64,000 nucleotides of DNA from Sulfitobacter marinus. GTDB lineage: Bacteria > Pseudomonadota > Alphaproteobacteria > Rhodobacterales > Rhodobacteraceae. Shown here piece after piece: positions 18,429 to 28,234 of this stretch (positions are counted from its first letter, which is position 1; every line of letters begins with the position of its first letter). Below the pieces are notes generated by a model. It was given only the letters and a program-made list of their open reading frames with translations, ran no database searches and was not told where the DNA came from. Both the position numbers and the translations under genes were made by a program. Where the stretch lies: contig NZ_FPAJ01000001.1 in the NCBI RefSeq assembly GCF_900116285.1, positions 62,001-126,000 of the forward strand, written 5' to 3'.

Positions 18429-20520
18429 GGCCGAGCTGCGCGGACGCCCTGTTGACGATCTCACCTGGCACACGCTGGAAGGCATCGACGTCAAACCGCT
18501 GTACACCGCCGAGGATACCGCCGGTCTGGATCATATGGGCGGCGTTCCCGGTCAGGCCCCCTTTACCCGCGGTGTCAAGGCGACGATGTATGCAGGCCGC
18601 CCTTGGACCATCCGCCAATATGCGGGCTTTTCCACGGCCGAAGAATCCAACGCCTTTTATCGCCGTGCCCTGGCCGCCGGTCAGCAGGGCGTTTCGGTGG
18701 CCTTCGATCTGGCGACACACCGTGGATACGACAGCGATCACCCCCGTGTTGAGGGCGACGTTGGCAAGGCTGGCGTGGCCATCGATAGCGTCGAAGATAT
18801 GAAAATTCTGTTTGATGGCATCCCGCTCGACAAGGTGTCGGTGTCCATGACCATGAACGGCGCGGTGATCCCGATCCTGGCCAATTTCATCGTCGCAGGC
18901 GAAGAGCAGGGCCATGACAAATCGGTACTGGCCGGCACCATTCAGAATGACATTCTGAAAGAGTTCATGGTGCGCAACACCTATATCTATCCGCCAGAAC
19001 CATCGATGAAGATCATCGGTGACATCATCGAATATACCTCTGACCACATGCCGAAATTCAACTCGATCTCGATTTCGGGCTATCACATGCAAGAGGCCGG
19101 TGCGAACCTGGTGCAAGAGCTGGCTTTCACCTTGGCCGATGGTCGGGAATACGTGCGCACCGCCATTGCCGCCGGCATGGACGTGGATAAATTCGCGCCA
19201 CGTCTCAGCTTTTTCTTTTGCATCGGTATGAACTTCTTTATGGAGGCCGCCAAATTGCGCGCCGCCCGTCTGCTGTGGTCGCGGATCATGGATGAATTCA
19301 AGCCGCAAAACCCCAAATCCGCCATGCTGCGCACCCATTGCCAGACTTCGGGCGTGTCGTTGCAGGAACAAGACCCCTATAACAACGTGATCCGCACCGC
19401 CTACGAGGCGATGTCGGCGGTGTTGGGCGGCACCCAATCGCTGCACACCAACGCGTTGGACGAAGCGATTGCCCTCCCGACCGAATTCTCGTCGCGTATT
19501 GCCCGTAACACCCAGTTGATCTTGCAAGAAGAAACCGGCGTGACCAATGTCGTCGATCCGCTGGCTGGCAGCTATTACGTGGAGAAATTGACCAGCGATC
19601 TGGCCGAGGCGGCCTGGAAGCTGATCGAAGAGGTCGAGGAACTGGGCGGCATGACCAAGGCCGTGGCCTCTGGCATGCCCAAACTGCGCATCGAAGAAGC
19701 CGCTGCCACCCGTCAGGCCAAGATCGACCGGGGCACCGATGTGATCGTCGGGGTTAATAAATACCGCCGCGAGACCGAAGACGAGATTGATATCCTGGAT
19801 GTTGATAACGTGGCTGTGCGTGACAGTCAGATCAAGCGCCTGAAAACGGTACGGGATACCCGGGACGAGGCTGCTTGCACCGCCGTGCTGGCGGAATTGA
19901 CCCGTCGGGCAAAAGAGGGCGGTAACTTGCTTGAGGGGGCCGTCGAGGCCGCCCGTGCCCGCGCCACAGTTGGAGAAATTAGCATGGCTATGGAAAGCGA
20001 ATTCGGCCGCCACCGCGCCGAGGTGAAAACATTGGCGGGCGTCTATGGTGCGGCCTATGAGGGCGATAGCGGCTTTGCCGAAATCCAGAAATCCGTCGAA
20101 GACTTTGCTGAGGCCGAAGGCCGCCGCCCACGCATGTTGGTCGTGAAAATGGGCCAAGACGGGCATGACCGCGGGGCTAAAGTCATCGCGACCGCCTTTG
20201 CCGATATCGGGTTTGACGTGGACGTCGGCCCCTTGTTCCAGACACCTGCCGAGGCCGCCCAAGACGCCGTAGACAACGACGTGCATGTCATCGGCATCTC
20301 GTCGCAGGCGGCGGGCCACAAGACCCTAGCGCCGCAATTGATCAAGGCGCTGAAGGACGCGGGGGCCGAGGATATCTTGGTCATCTGCGGCGGCGTGATC
20401 CCGCAGCAGGATTATAAATTCTTGTATGACGCGGGGGTCAAAGCGATATTCGGGCCGGGCACAAACATCCCCAACGCGGCGCAGGATATCTTGAAGTTGA
20501 TCCGTGAGGCGCGCGGCTAA
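18391..20520 (+). CDS. mcmA: Methylmalonyl-CoA mutase
   Basis: This adenosylcobalamin enzyme (709 residues) rearranges (R)-methylmalonyl-CoA to succinyl-CoA, the step after PccAB. The N-terminal barrel includes [20 protein letters not shown] and the substrate block [20 protein letters not shown]. The C-terminal cobalamin domain carries DGHDRGAK with the lower-axial ligand His592. The single-chain length fits the bacterial homodimeric or large-subunit type. No methylmalonyl-CoA epimerase or MeaB/ArgK chaperone gene is seen nearby. The symbols scpA or bhbA are used elsewhere. The start overlaps the upstream gene by 38 bases and has a GGACATTCC region before it. Confidence 0.96.
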   Translation: MTADKDTWRNLAEAELRGRPVDDLTWHTLEGIDVKPLYTAEDTAGLDHMGGVPGQAPFTRGVKATMYAGRPWTIRQYAGFSTAEESNAFYRRALAAGQQGVSVAFDLATHRGYDSDHPRVEGDVGKAGVAIDSVEDMKILFDGIPLDKVSVSMTMNGAVIPILANFIVAGEEQGHDKSVLAGTIQNDILKEFMVRNTYIYPPEPSMKIIGDIIEYTSDHMPKFNSISISGYHMQEAGANLVQELAFTLADGREYVRTAIAAGMDVDKFAPRLSFFFCIGMNFFMEAAKLRAARLLWSRIMDEFKPQNPKSAMLRTHCQTSGVSLQEQDPYNNVIRTAYEAMSAVLGGTQSLHTNALDEAIALPTEFSSRIARNTQLILQEETGVTNVVDPLAGSYYVEKLTSDLAEAAWKLIEEVEELGGMTKAVASGMPKLRIEEAAATRQAKIDRGTDVIVGVNKYRRETEDEIDILDVDNVAVRDSQIKRLKTVRDTRDEAACTAVLAELTRRAKEGGNLLEGAVEAARARATVGEISMAMESEFGRHRAEVKTLAGVYGAAYEGDSGFAEIQKSVEDFAEAEGRRPRMLVVKMGQDGHDRGAKVIATAFADIGFDVDVGPLFQTPAEAAQDAVDNDVHVIGISSQAAGHKTLAPQLIKALKDAGAEDILVICGGVIPQQDYKFLYDAGVKAIFGPGTNIPNAAQDILKLIREARG

Positions 20521-20568
20521 GGTTGGTTGGGGCTTTCGCGTTCTAGAAGCTCTATTACTTTAAAGAAT

Positions 20569-20626
20569 GAGGGGGCTGTCTGCCCCCTCAAACTCCCCCG
20601 AGGATTTAGACCCATTTGGAAAATGA
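20569..20626 (+). repeat. Intergenic repeat, copy 2, with hairpin
   Basis: A hairpin (GAGGGGGC tgtct GCCCCCTC, 20569-20589) is followed by CTCCCCCGAGGATTTAGACC and CATTTGGAAAATGA (20593-20626). The tail matches the copy at 29424-29462. It lies directly behind the mutase gene and abuts the start of the VOC gene, where the hairpin may stabilise or end the mutase mRNA. Confidence 0.65.
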
Positions 20627-20630
20627 CGTG

Positions 20631-21245
20631 ATGATGGAACTGGATCACATTGCAATCGCCGGGGAGACTTTGTCTGCGGCGGTTTCTTATGTTCAAGAAA
20701 CGTTGGGTGTGGCGATGCAGCCGGGCGGCGAGCACGCAGTATTTCATACCCATAACAAGCTACTCGGATTGCATGATGGGCTGTATCTTGAGGCGATTGC
20801 CGTGAACCCAGCTGCACCAGCTCCGGATCGGGCGCGATGGTTTGATCTGGACCGGTTCAGCGGTCCAGCGCGGCTGACCAACTGGATTTGTCGCTGCGAT
20901 GATCTGGATGCGGCGTTGGAGGTTTTGCCAGACGGGTTCGGCGCGCCGGTGCAGCTGCAGCGCGGTGATCTGCGCTGGCGTATGGCGGTGCCGCAGTCCG
21001 GTGTCCTGCCCTTTGATAATTGCGCCCCGGCGTTGATCGAATGGCAGGGTGATGCGCATCCCGCGCCGCGGCTTGGGGCGGGGGGCTGCCGTTTAGAGAG
21101 GTTAGAGGTGCAGCATCCGGATGCCTTGGTGTTGGCTGAGATGCTGGCACCATTGCTGCAGGACGATCGGGTGTCCTTTGTGCAGGGTGATCCGGGGTTG
21201 AAGGCCGGGTTAGATGTTGCGGGCACAAAGGCTGTGCTAGGATGA
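20631..21245 (+). CDS. VOC superfamily (glyoxalase-like domain) protein
   Basis: This soluble protein of about 204 residues opens MMELDHIAIAGETLSAAVSYVQETLGV, the first beta-alpha-beta unit of a VOC domain. LDGRLYLEAIAV-like and ALIEW segments supply candidate second and third modules. It is longer than methylmalonyl-CoA epimerase (about 135 residues) and reads more like the Glyoxalase_3 group, so despite its place behind the mutase I do not call it an epimerase. Start choice is uncertain among GTG 20628 and ATGs 20631 and 20634, since the upstream bases belong to a repeat. It overlaps the GNAT gene by 4 bases. Confidence 0.8.
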   Translation: MMELDHIAIAGETLSAAVSYVQETLGVAMQPGGEHAVFHTHNKLLGLHDGLYLEAIAVNPAAPAPDRARWFDLDRFSGPARLTNWICRCDDLDAALEVLPDGFGAPVQLQRGDLRWRMAVPQSGVLPFDNCAPALIEWQGDAHPAPRLGAGGCRLERLEVQHPDALVLAEMLAPLLQDDRVSFVQGDPGLKAGLDVAGTKAVLG

Positions 21246-21724
21246 TCCGGGCCGCTGTGGCGCAGGACGCGGCCGAGATTGCCGCGATCTGGAACGCCAT
21301 GATCCGCGATACATTGTTCACCTTTACTACTGAACAGAAGACCAAAGCCGGTATTGTGGCGATGATCGCAGACAGACCGGGGGCCGTTTGGGTCGCTCAG
21401 ACGGATCGGATCGTTGGTTTTGTCACCCATGCGCAGTTTCGAACCGGGCCGGGGTACCGCACCAGTGTTGAGCATAGCATCGTGCTAAGTGATGGCGCGC
21501 GCGGGCAGGGCATGGGGCGCGCGTTGATGGATCAGGCGTGTTTATCTGCGGCGCAGCAGGGGCGGCACATCATGGTCGCGGGCATCAGTTCGGCCAACAT
21601 GGGCGGCGTGGCGTTTCACGCGGCCTTGGGGTTTGAGCATGTCGGCCGGATGCCCGAGATCGCGCGCAAAGACGGGCAATGGCTGGATTTGATTTTGATG
21701 CAGAAAATGCTGACCGCCCCCTGA
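21242..21724 (+). CDS. GNAT family N-acetyltransferase
   Basis: The protein has 160 residues. The opening MIRAAVAQDAAEIAAIWNAMIRDTLFTFTTEQKT resembles phosphinothricin/methionine-sulfone acetyltransferases (Pat/MddA group). The acetyl-CoA pyrophosphate loop is SDGARGQGMGRALMDQA (about residues 83-99), and GISSANMGGVAFHAALGFEHVGRM is the typical C-terminal block. Acceptor unknown; amino acid derivatives are likely. It is coupled by a 4-base overlap to the VOC gene. Confidence 0.88.
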   Translation: MIRAAVAQDAAEIAAIWNAMIRDTLFTFTTEQKTKAGIVAMIADRPGAVWVAQTDRIVGFVTHAQFRTGPGYRTSVEHSIVLSDGARGQGMGRALMDQACLSAAQQGRHIMVAGISSANMGGVAFHAALGFEHVGRMPEIARKDGQWLDLILMQKMLTAP

Positions 21725-21755
21725 CTTCTGCGCTGCGGCGCAGTAGGGTGATGCC

Positions 21756-22436
21756 ATGTCGATTTGGTCACGCATCACCGAAGCTTTGTCAGCACTCACC
21801 GCAGGGGAGGGGCTTGCGTCGGTTTTTGACCGTCTGCGCAGCCCACCAGAGCGGTCGGTTGCCTTTACCATTGCGGTGATCGCTCTTGGCGCAAAGATGG
21901 CTAAGGCGGACGGGCAGGTCACCCGAGACGAGGTAACGGCTTTTCGCGAAGTGTTTCACATCACCGAGGACGATCAGCACGGTGCGGCAAGAGTGTTCAA
22001 CCTTGCGCGGCAGGATGTGACGGGTTTTGAAGACTACGCAAGCCGCATTGCCAGTATGTTCTCGGACCAGCCCGAGATGCTGCGCGACCTGATTGAGGGG
22101 CTGTTTCATATTGCCATGGCCGACGGTACGTATCATCCGAACGAGGATGCGTTTTTGGCCCGTGTGGCCGAGATTTTTGCGATGAACGAGAGCGATTTTG
22201 CGTCGCTGCGCGCGCGGTTTGTGCCGGATACATCACCGCTGCCCCATACGGTTTTGGGGATATCCCCCAATGCGTCGCTGGAGGAAGGCAAGGTCGCGTG
22301 GCGGCGATTGGTGCGTGACAATCACCCCGATGCATTGGTTGCAAGGGGCCTGCCGCCCGAAGCCGTTTCGATGGCGGAAAAGCGGCTGATCGACATCAAC
22401 CGAGCGTGGGAGACATGGTCAGGCAAGGCGCGCTGA
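21756..22436 (+). CDS. TerB-like / DnaJ domain protein (DjlA-like)
   Basis: The product has 226 residues. An N-terminal TerB/DjlA central-type helical domain (about 35-150; IAVIALGAKMAKADGQVTRDEVTAFREVF and HIAMADGTYHPNEDAFLARVAEIF) is followed by a C-terminal J-domain (about 165-222) with the HPD triad in RDNHPDALVARG. HPD stimulates Hsp70 ATP hydrolysis. Unlike Escherichia coli DjlA, no N-terminal membrane segment is visible. It probably works as a cytoplasmic DnaK co-chaperone. Its stop shares one base with the next gene's ATG (TGATG). Confidence 0.88.
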   Translation: MSIWSRITEALSALTAGEGLASVFDRLRSPPERSVAFTIAVIALGAKMAKADGQVTRDEVTAFREVFHITEDDQHGAARVFNLARQDVTGFEDYASRIASMFSDQPEMLRDLIEGLFHIAMADGTYHPNEDAFLARVAEIFAMNESDFASLRARFVPDTSPLPHTVLGISPNASLEEGKVAWRRLVRDNHPDALVARGLPPEAVSMAEKRLIDINRAWETWSGKAR

Positions 22437-23461
22437 TGCGTATTGCGACCTATAATGTCGAATGGTTCACGGGGCTGTTTGACGAGAAAGATCAATTGTT
22501 TGACGATGGCGCATGGTCGGCGCGGCATAATGTGACACGCGCCCAGCAGACCCAAGCCTTGGGCCGTGTGTTTCATGCGCTTGATGCCGATGCGGTGATG
22601 ATCATCGAGGCACCGGATACCAGCCGCAATCACGCGACCGTGGCGGCCTTGCAGAATTTTGCTGCACATTTCGGCCTGCGCACGACCGACGCAATCATGG
22701 GGTTTGCCAATGATACCCAGCAGGAAATTGCATTGCTCTATGACCCGGACAAGCTGACGGTCAGCCATAGCCCGGGCGGCGACGGGACCGGACGAGAAGG
22801 TGCAACCGGCGCACCACGCTTTGACGGTGTCTTGCGGATCGATCTGGATATTGATGCCAAGGAAGATTTGGTCGTTTTCTCAAAGCCGCCGCTGGAGCTG
22901 AACGTTCAGACCAATACGGGGTTTGCGTTCCGAATGATCGGCGCACATCTGAAGTCAAAAGCGCCCCATGGTGCGAAGACTCCCGAAGACGTGCTGCGTT
23001 TGGGCATTGCCAACCGGCGCAAACAATTGGCCCAGGCGATATGGTTGCGCCGGCGGATCGAGACCCATCTTGTGGCAGGCGATGCGATGATGGTGCTGGG
23101 CGATTTGAACGACGGTCCGGGGCTGGATTCCTTTGAGGACCTGTTCGGGCGGTCGTCCGTCGAAATTGTGATGGGGCACCGGGGTGAAAACGCATTGATT
23201 GAACCGCATGCTGAGCGCGCGCTGTCCCAACGCATCGGTGCGACGCCCACGACCTCGCGGTTTTGGATTGCGCCCGAGAACCGGTATTTGCAGGCTTTGC
23301 TGGATTATATCATGGTCAGCCCTGCGTTTGTGCAGCGCAATGCACGTTGGCGCATCTGGCATCCGTTGGACGATCCTGATTGCTGGGCGGATACGGCTTT
23401 GCGCGATGCGTTGATCACCGCATCGGACCACTTTCCGGTGACAATCGAGTTCGACGACTGA
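22436..23461 (+). CDS. Endonuclease/exonuclease/phosphatase family protein
   Basis: The product has 341 residues of the EEP fold. The first strand MRIATYNVEWFTG carries the metal-binding Asn, IIEAPDT supplies the catalytic Glu, MMVLGDLNDGPG holds the D-x-N pair (about residues 220-231), and ASDHFPVTIEF near the end carries the conserved D-H. EEP enzymes cut phosphodiester or phosphate-ester bonds in nucleic acids, lipids or nucleotides; the substrate is not evident. No signal peptide. It begins inside the preceding stop codon and was therefore set at 22436, not at the in-frame GTG-like start at 22406. Confidence 0.88.
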   Translation: MRIATYNVEWFTGLFDEKDQLFDDGAWSARHNVTRAQQTQALGRVFHALDADAVMIIEAPDTSRNHATVAALQNFAAHFGLRTTDAIMGFANDTQQEIALLYDPDKLTVSHSPGGDGTGREGATGAPRFDGVLRIDLDIDAKEDLVVFSKPPLELNVQTNTGFAFRMIGAHLKSKAPHGAKTPEDVLRLGIANRRKQLAQAIWLRRRIETHLVAGDAMMVLGDLNDGPGLDSFEDLFGRSSVEIVMGHRGENALIEPHAERALSQRIGATPTTSRFWIAPENRYLQALLDYIMVSPAFVQRNARWRIWHPLDDPDCWADTALRDALITASDHFPVTIEFDD

Positions 23462-23524
23462 ACGGCAGGGTGCGGCATCTTTTACCGCAGGCCCAATCAC
23501 CTCGCCGCGCGGTGTGCTTGCTAC

Positions 23525-25099
23525 CTAGGACTTGACCGTCTTAAGCTGAACCTCGGCACCCAGAGAGGCGGCAAGGGAGTTCAGGCGCGCCTCGGCGACC
23601 TCGCCAAACAGCGGTAGCATGTCATTGGTTAGCCACAGCTCAAGCTGTTTCTTCTTGGGATACCAACGCAATGTGCCGCGGTCTTCGTCCTTGTTCATCC
23701 ACAGCATCGCGCCAAAGCGCATGGCCTTACCGAGAATTTCAGCCTCAACCCGTGTCTTTTCATCGACCATCTCATAGAGATCTTCAAAGCGGGTATTTTC
23801 GCGTTTGTTGGAATAGCGGTGGAGTAGGGCAAGGCCTAAAAATATCCGCTCGGAATGTTTTAGCCCGCCCAGATTGGCGCGGGTGGCGTTGTCGAAACAG
23901 ACCTCGGCACGGTAATCGGGATGCGCACGCCAGCTGACATCATGGAGCAAACAGGCCGCCTTGACCAAGCGTTTGCGCTGTGGCGGGGCAGATTTATAGA
24001 GCGGTTGAATGAAATCATAGAGCACCTTGCCAAAGCCGGGCATGCGGGCGTCTTTGGCCTCGGCAAAGCGGCAGGCCTCGATCAGTGGGTCGCGGTCGCG
24101 CAGCCGTTGGGGCATCTGCTCGTACAGCATCCCCTCGCGGATACCATAGCTGGAAATGGCGATGTCTTTGGGCTTGAAGGTTTTAACCAAGCGCGACAGA
24201 ACCTCGGCGGCAAAGGGCACCAGTGCCATCCGGCTTGAGGAAACGCCGCTAATCTGGCGCAGCTCTTCGAGGTCGTTATTCTTGATGTATTTGACTGTAT
24301 CGCGTACGGACTTGGCCGTCATGCGGTATTCGTGAAGCACATGCAGCGGATAGCCGCGCCGCATCATATCGATGCGCGCAATCGCCCGCCATGATCCACC
24401 GACCAGAAACAGACGGTCACGTTGCGCGCCCATTTTTTCGGCCAAGCCTTGCATGACCTCTTTGATATGTCCCTGCCGTGCCTTGGCACCGCCTTTGATA
24501 TCGCGCAGTTTCAGCGGCCCAAGCGCGGATGTAACCCGCTTGCCCACGCGGCCAGCGGAAATTTCCGCCAGCTCCATCGACGAGCCACCGATGTCGCAGA
24601 CGAGACCGTAGGCCCCCGGCCAGCCCAAAAGAACACCTTGCGCCGAAAGCCGTGCTTCTTCCTCGCCATCGATGACCCAGATTTTCAAGCCTGTTTCGCG
24701 TTCGACCTCGTCACAAAAGGCGCGGCCGTCGGAGGCATCGCGTACAGCGGCCGTGGCCACGACGGTCAGTTCAGCCAGTTGCATGCCATCGGCAAGTTTC
24801 CTGAACCGTTTCATCGCTGACAAAGCGCGCGCGCGCCCCTGTGGCGACAGATGACCGGTTTCCGCCATGCCAGCACCCAAGGCGCACATGATTTTTTCAT
24901 TGTAGAAATACGCGGGCGATCGTGCAGCCCCGTCAAACACCACCAAGCGGACAGAGTTTGACCCGACGTCGACCACGCCCACCTTGGCCAACGCGCGGGC
25001 TGAGGGATCTTGGAACAGTGGTTTTCCGAAAAGCCCCAGATCGGCCACGCCGGTTTCAGGGACAAGGGAGGGCGGATTGGTGTCTAGCGTATCTGCCAC
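23525..25099 (-). CDS. ppx: Ppx/GppA family exopolyphosphatase
   Basis: The protein has 524 residues. The N-terminal actin-like ATPase fold begins VGVVDVGSNSVRLVVFDG (about 35-52) and continues with CDIGGSSMELAEI (phosphate 2 region, about 168-180), both diagnostic of Ppx/GppA. A C-terminal HD-like helical region follows (CLLHDVSWRAHPDYRAE). The enzyme removes terminal phosphate from polyphosphate or converts pppGpp to ppGpp. It is read from a GTG (25099) with a GGAG site. It lies 221 bases after ppk on the same strand, with a repeat between, so polyphosphate synthesis and breakdown are adjacent. Confidence 0.9.
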   Translation of the reverse strand: MADTLDTNPPSLVPETGVADLGLFGKPLFQDPSARALAKVGVVDVGSNSVRLVVFDGAARSPAYFYNEKIMCALGAGMAETGHLSPQGRARALSAMKRFRKLADGMQLAELTVVATAAVRDASDGRAFCDEVERETGLKIWVIDGEEEARLSAQGVLLGWPGAYGLVCDIGGSSMELAEISAGRVGKRVTSALGPLKLRDIKGGAKARQGHIKEVMQGLAEKMGAQRDRLFLVGGSWRAIARIDMMRRGYPLHVLHEYRMTAKSVRDTVKYIKNNDLEELRQISGVSSSRMALVPFAAEVLSRLVKTFKPKDIAISSYGIREGMLYEQMPQRLRDRDPLIEACRFAEAKDARMPGFGKVLYDFIQPLYKSAPPQRKRLVKAACLLHDVSWRAHPDYRAEVCFDNATRANLGGLKHSERIFLGLALLHRYSNKRENTRFEDLYEMVDEKTRVEAEILGKAMRFGAMLWMNKDEDRGTLRWYPKKKQLELWLTNDMLPLFGEVAEARLNSLAASLGAEVQLKTVKS

Positions 25100-25281
25100 A
25101 AATGCTCCTGCGGGGGCTTTGGTTCATGTCCAAATTGGCCCAGTTGTGGGGGGGAGGTCAATTGTTAACGGTGCGGGGCCTGTTGTAAAAAGGAGAGGGC
25201 CTGCGGCCCTCGTGACATTTTGGCGCGTGGGGGAGGCGTGAGCCCCATATGGCCGCAGACGGGATCGGGGAGGAAAGCTGC

Positions 25282-25317
25282 GCCTTCGGCGAGAGTTTAT
25301 TTGGCAAAATGAAAAGG
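25282..25317 (+). repeat. Intergenic repeat, copy 3
   Basis: GCCTTCGGCGAGAGTTTATT followed by TGGCAAAATGAAAAGG lies between ppx and the end of ppk. The first ten bases equal those of copy 1 (GCCTTCGGCG), and the TTGGcAAAATGAA end recalls copies 2 and 4. No gene is seen in the rest of the 221-base ppx-ppk gap. Confidence 0.6.
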
Positions 25318-25320
25318 GGA

Positions 25321-27495
25321 TCAGTCTTCGGTATGGGTCAGTTTGGGCACGTCCGAGGCACCGGCACTGCCGCGCCCGGAAAGCGACGGGTTTTCCATGA
25401 AGAAGCGGTGGCAGTTGAATGCGAATACGCCTTCTTGCAGGGGCGGGCGGGTAAAGCTCCCATCGGCGGACATGACCCAGCTTTGGGCCACATCCGCAAG
25501 ATTTGCCGCCATAATCTGGCTGGTGATCTGTGCCTTGACGGTGGGGTTTTCGATTTCAACCAGCGTTTCGACGCGGCGGGTCAGGTTGCGGCCCATCCAG
25601 TCGGCGGAGGACATGAAAACGCGGGCCTTTTTATGGGGCAGGCCGTGGCCATTGCCAAAGCACACGATGCGCGAATGTTCCAGAAACCGTCCGACGATGG
25701 ATTTGACGCGGATGTTTTCGGACAGACCTTTGATGCCGGGGCGCAGGCTGCAAATACCGCGCACGACGAGGCTGATTTTAACGCCCGCCTGCGAGGCGGC
25801 ATAAAGCGCGTCGATCACATCGGCATCCACGATGGAGTTCATCTTGGCCCAAATCTCGGCGGGTTTACCGGCGGCGGCATGTTTTGCCTCTGCGGCGATC
25901 ATATCGAGCAGGCGGGGCTTTAGGGTAATCGGTGAGATCGCCAGATTATCCAAGGTCTCGGGCTGGGCATAGCCGGACAGGTAGTTGAACACTTTAGTGG
26001 CGTCGCGCCCCAGCTTTTGATCGCAGGTGAACAGCGAAAGGTCGGTATAAATGCGCGCCGTAATCGGGTGGTAGTTTCCGGTACCGTAGTGTGTGTAGGT
26101 CACCAGTTGATCGCCTTCGCGGCGCACCACTGTCGAGATTTTTGCGTGTGTTTTCAGATCTATAAAGCCGTAAACCACATGGGCGCCGGCCCGTTCGAGC
26201 CTGCGCGATTGGCGGATATTTGCGGCCTCGTCAAAGCGGGCCTTGAGCTCGACCAGTGCGGTGACGGATTTACCGTCTTCGGCGGCTTCGCACAGTGCTT
26301 CGACGATGGGGCTGTCGCGTGAGGTGCGGTAAAGCGTTTGTTTGATCGCCACCACATTGGGATCGCGTGCGGCCTGGGTCAGGAAGCGCACCACCATATC
26401 GAAGGTTTCATAGGGGTGGTGCAGCAGCATATCTTTGGAGCGGATCGCGGCGAACATATCGCCATCATGGTCAGTGACCCGTTCCGGCACGCGTGAGGTA
26501 AACTGCGGCCATAGCAAATCGGGCCGACTGTCGATGACCAGTTCGGACAGGTCAGCAACCCCGATCATCCCGTCGATTTCTATGACGTCTTGGGGGCGCA
26601 CACCGAGTTCGGCCATGACCACGTTTTTCAGCTTTTCAGGTGCACCCGAGGAGTGGGTGAGGCGCACCACCTCGCCGCGGCGACGACGTTTTAGCGCAAC
26701 CTCGAATTCTCGTACCAGATCTTCGGCTTCGTCCTCGACCTCGAGATCGCTGTCACGCAAGACGCGGAACTCAAAGTGGTCTTTCAGTTTGTAGCCGGGG
26801 AACAGGCCCGGGACATTCAGCACCAACAAGTCTTCGAGGGGCAGGAACCTCTGGCAACCTTCTGGCGCGGGGAGTGCGACGAAGCGATCGATCTTGGCCG
26901 GGATCGGCAGCAGCGCCTGTAGGGGGCGTTTATCCGCTGTCCGTTCCAGTTGCAGCGCCAGCGCGTAGCCGGTGTTGGGGATGAAAGGAAAGGGGTGTGC
27001 AGGGTCAATGGCCAATGGGGACAGGACCGCAAATACCTGATTTAGAAACACATCTTCGAGATGGGCCAGATCGGCATTGTCCAGATCGGCGGCGCGTTCG
27101 AGCATGATGTTTTGCGCGTCCATTTCGGCAATCAGATCTACCAGCGTGCTTTGCTGGGTCAGCATCAGCTTGCGGGCGTTCTCATTGATCAACACCAACT
27201 GTTCGGCAGGGGACAGGCCATCGGCGGCGGGAGTTGTGTTGCCCGCTTGGGCCAATTCGCGCAGACCCGCCACGCGGACGGTGTAAAACTCGTCTAGATT
27301 GTTGGCGGAAATCGACAGGAACCGCAGGCGTTCGAGCAACGGGACCCGAGGGTTCTGCGCCTCTTCCAGCACACGCCAATTGAAACCCAGCCAGCTGAGT
27401 TCACGGTTATAGAAACGGCCCGGGCCAGACATATCCAGTTCGGGCAGGGTTTCAGGGTCGGGGAAGGCGGCTTTTAGAAAGTCAGCTTGGTTCAT
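25321..27495 (-). CDS. ppk1: Polyphosphate kinase 1
   Basis: The enzyme (724 residues) polymerises ATP gamma-phosphate into polyphosphate. It has the N-terminal helical domain ([20 protein letters not shown]), a head domain, and two phospholipase-D-like C-terminal domains. The autophosphorylated histidine region reads [17 protein letters not shown] (about residues 440-456), and [23 protein letters not shown] follows. The length is typical. Gene order perM-hdaA-ppk1-ppx on one strand suggests a single transcription unit, with 66 bases between hdaA and ppk1. Confidence 0.95.
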   Translation of the reverse strand: MNQADFLKAAFPDPETLPELDMSGPGRFYNRELSWLGFNWRVLEEAQNPRVPLLERLRFLSISANNLDEFYTVRVAGLRELAQAGNTTPAADGLSPAEQLVLINENARKLMLTQQSTLVDLIAEMDAQNIMLERAADLDNADLAHLEDVFLNQVFAVLSPLAIDPAHPFPFIPNTGYALALQLERTADKRPLQALLPIPAKIDRFVALPAPEGCQRFLPLEDLLVLNVPGLFPGYKLKDHFEFRVLRDSDLEVEDEAEDLVREFEVALKRRRRGEVVRLTHSSGAPEKLKNVVMAELGVRPQDVIEIDGMIGVADLSELVIDSRPDLLWPQFTSRVPERVTDHDGDMFAAIRSKDMLLHHPYETFDMVVRFLTQAARDPNVVAIKQTLYRTSRDSPIVEALCEAAEDGKSVTALVELKARFDEAANIRQSRRLERAGAHVVYGFIDLKTHAKISTVVRREGDQLVTYTHYGTGNYHPITARIYTDLSLFTCDQKLGRDATKVFNYLSGYAQPETLDNLAISPITLKPRLLDMIAAEAKHAAAGKPAEIWAKMNSIVDADVIDALYAASQAGVKISLVVRGICSLRPGIKGLSENIRVKSIVGRFLEHSRIVCFGNGHGLPHKKARVFMSSADWMGRNLTRRVETLVEIENPTVKAQITSQIMAANLADVAQSWVMSADGSFTRPPLQEGVFAFNCHRFFMENPSLSGRGSAGASDVPKLTHTED

Positions 27496-27561
27496 AGCGG
27501 CCTTATGGCGTTGGATTACAACAGAATTATGACACGGAAAGTGGTGCGAGTATCGCGCGGG

Positions 27562-28233
27562 TTAGGCGCGATTGTCCAGCACTTGTGCGGCAAGCGTACG
27601 GGTCACAGGCTTTTTCTGCGCAAGGCTGGCTGCGTCAAGGGCAGCAACCAGATCGCCTGCGGCGGCAAAGGACCGGTCCATGCGGGGCAGCAGATAGGGG
27701 ATCAAATCGGGTTTCGGCGTCAGTTGACGGTCTGCCAAAAGCTTGGCCAGCACGGCCGTCAGCAGCATGTCATCGGGGGCCTCAAGTGCGGCCGAACCTG
27801 CGGCACCCATGCGGCTGGTCAGATCCGGTAGGGTCAGGTTCCAACCAGCGACAGGGGGCGTGCCTGTCATCAACAGGCTGTGCCCATCGGCCAGAACCAG
27901 ATTGTGAAGGTGGAACAGGGCCGTTTCGGCAGCTGTATTGCCCGCGATGGCGGGCACGTCTTCGACGGCGATACAGCTTTGCGCCAATTGGGGGATATCG
28001 GCATCGGGCAGATCTGCGGCGCTGATGATCTGCGCCCCTGACATGGCGGCCCACACATGGGTCAGGTGGGTTTTGCCCGATCCGGCGGGGCCGGTCAGCG
28101 CGAGTTTATGGCCCGCCCAGCCTTGCCAGCCGTCAATCATCGCCGCCGCAATCGCGTTCGACGGGGCAACAAAGAAATCGTCGCGCCCCAGTGCGGTGCG
28201 ACTGGGAAGTGCAAGGCCAAGCTGTTTTGCCAT
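27562..28233 (-). CDS. hdaA: DnaA-related regulator HdaA
   Basis: The protein has 223 residues related to the AAA+ domain of DnaA but lacks the DnaA DNA-binding domain, as Hda proteins do. Walker A is GPAGSGKTHL (about 45-54), followed by a Walker B-like segment CIAVEDV and LTGTPP-type sensor (LLMTGTPPV). Hda/HdaA with the sliding clamp stimulates ATP hydrolysis by DnaA and so limits re-initiation. The start MAKQLGLALPSRTALGRDDFF contains the QLxLxLP clamp-binding motif typical of Hda, which fixes the start at 28233 rather than an upstream extension. One base separates it from the perM stop. Confidence 0.9.
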   Translation of the reverse strand: MAKQLGLALPSRTALGRDDFFVAPSNAIAAAMIDGWQGWAGHKLALTGPAGSGKTHLTHVWAAMSGAQIISAADLPDADIPQLAQSCIAVEDVPAIAGNTAAETALFHLHNLVLADGHSLLMTGTPPVAGWNLTLPDLTSRMGAAGSAALEAPDDMLLTAVLAKLLADRQLTPKPDLIPYLLPRMDRSFAAAGDLVAALDAASLAQKKPVTRTLAAQVLDNRA

Positions 28234-28234
28234 A

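Noticed and set aside
18232-20319. Long minus-strand frame inside the methylmalonyl-CoA mutase gene
   Set aside because: Antisense shadow of a highly conserved gene; no start signal or known domain.
20631-21245. Methylmalonyl-CoA epimerase for the VOC gene behind the mutase
   Set aside because: Length of about 204 residues and sequence blocks fit a different VOC group; position alone is not enough.
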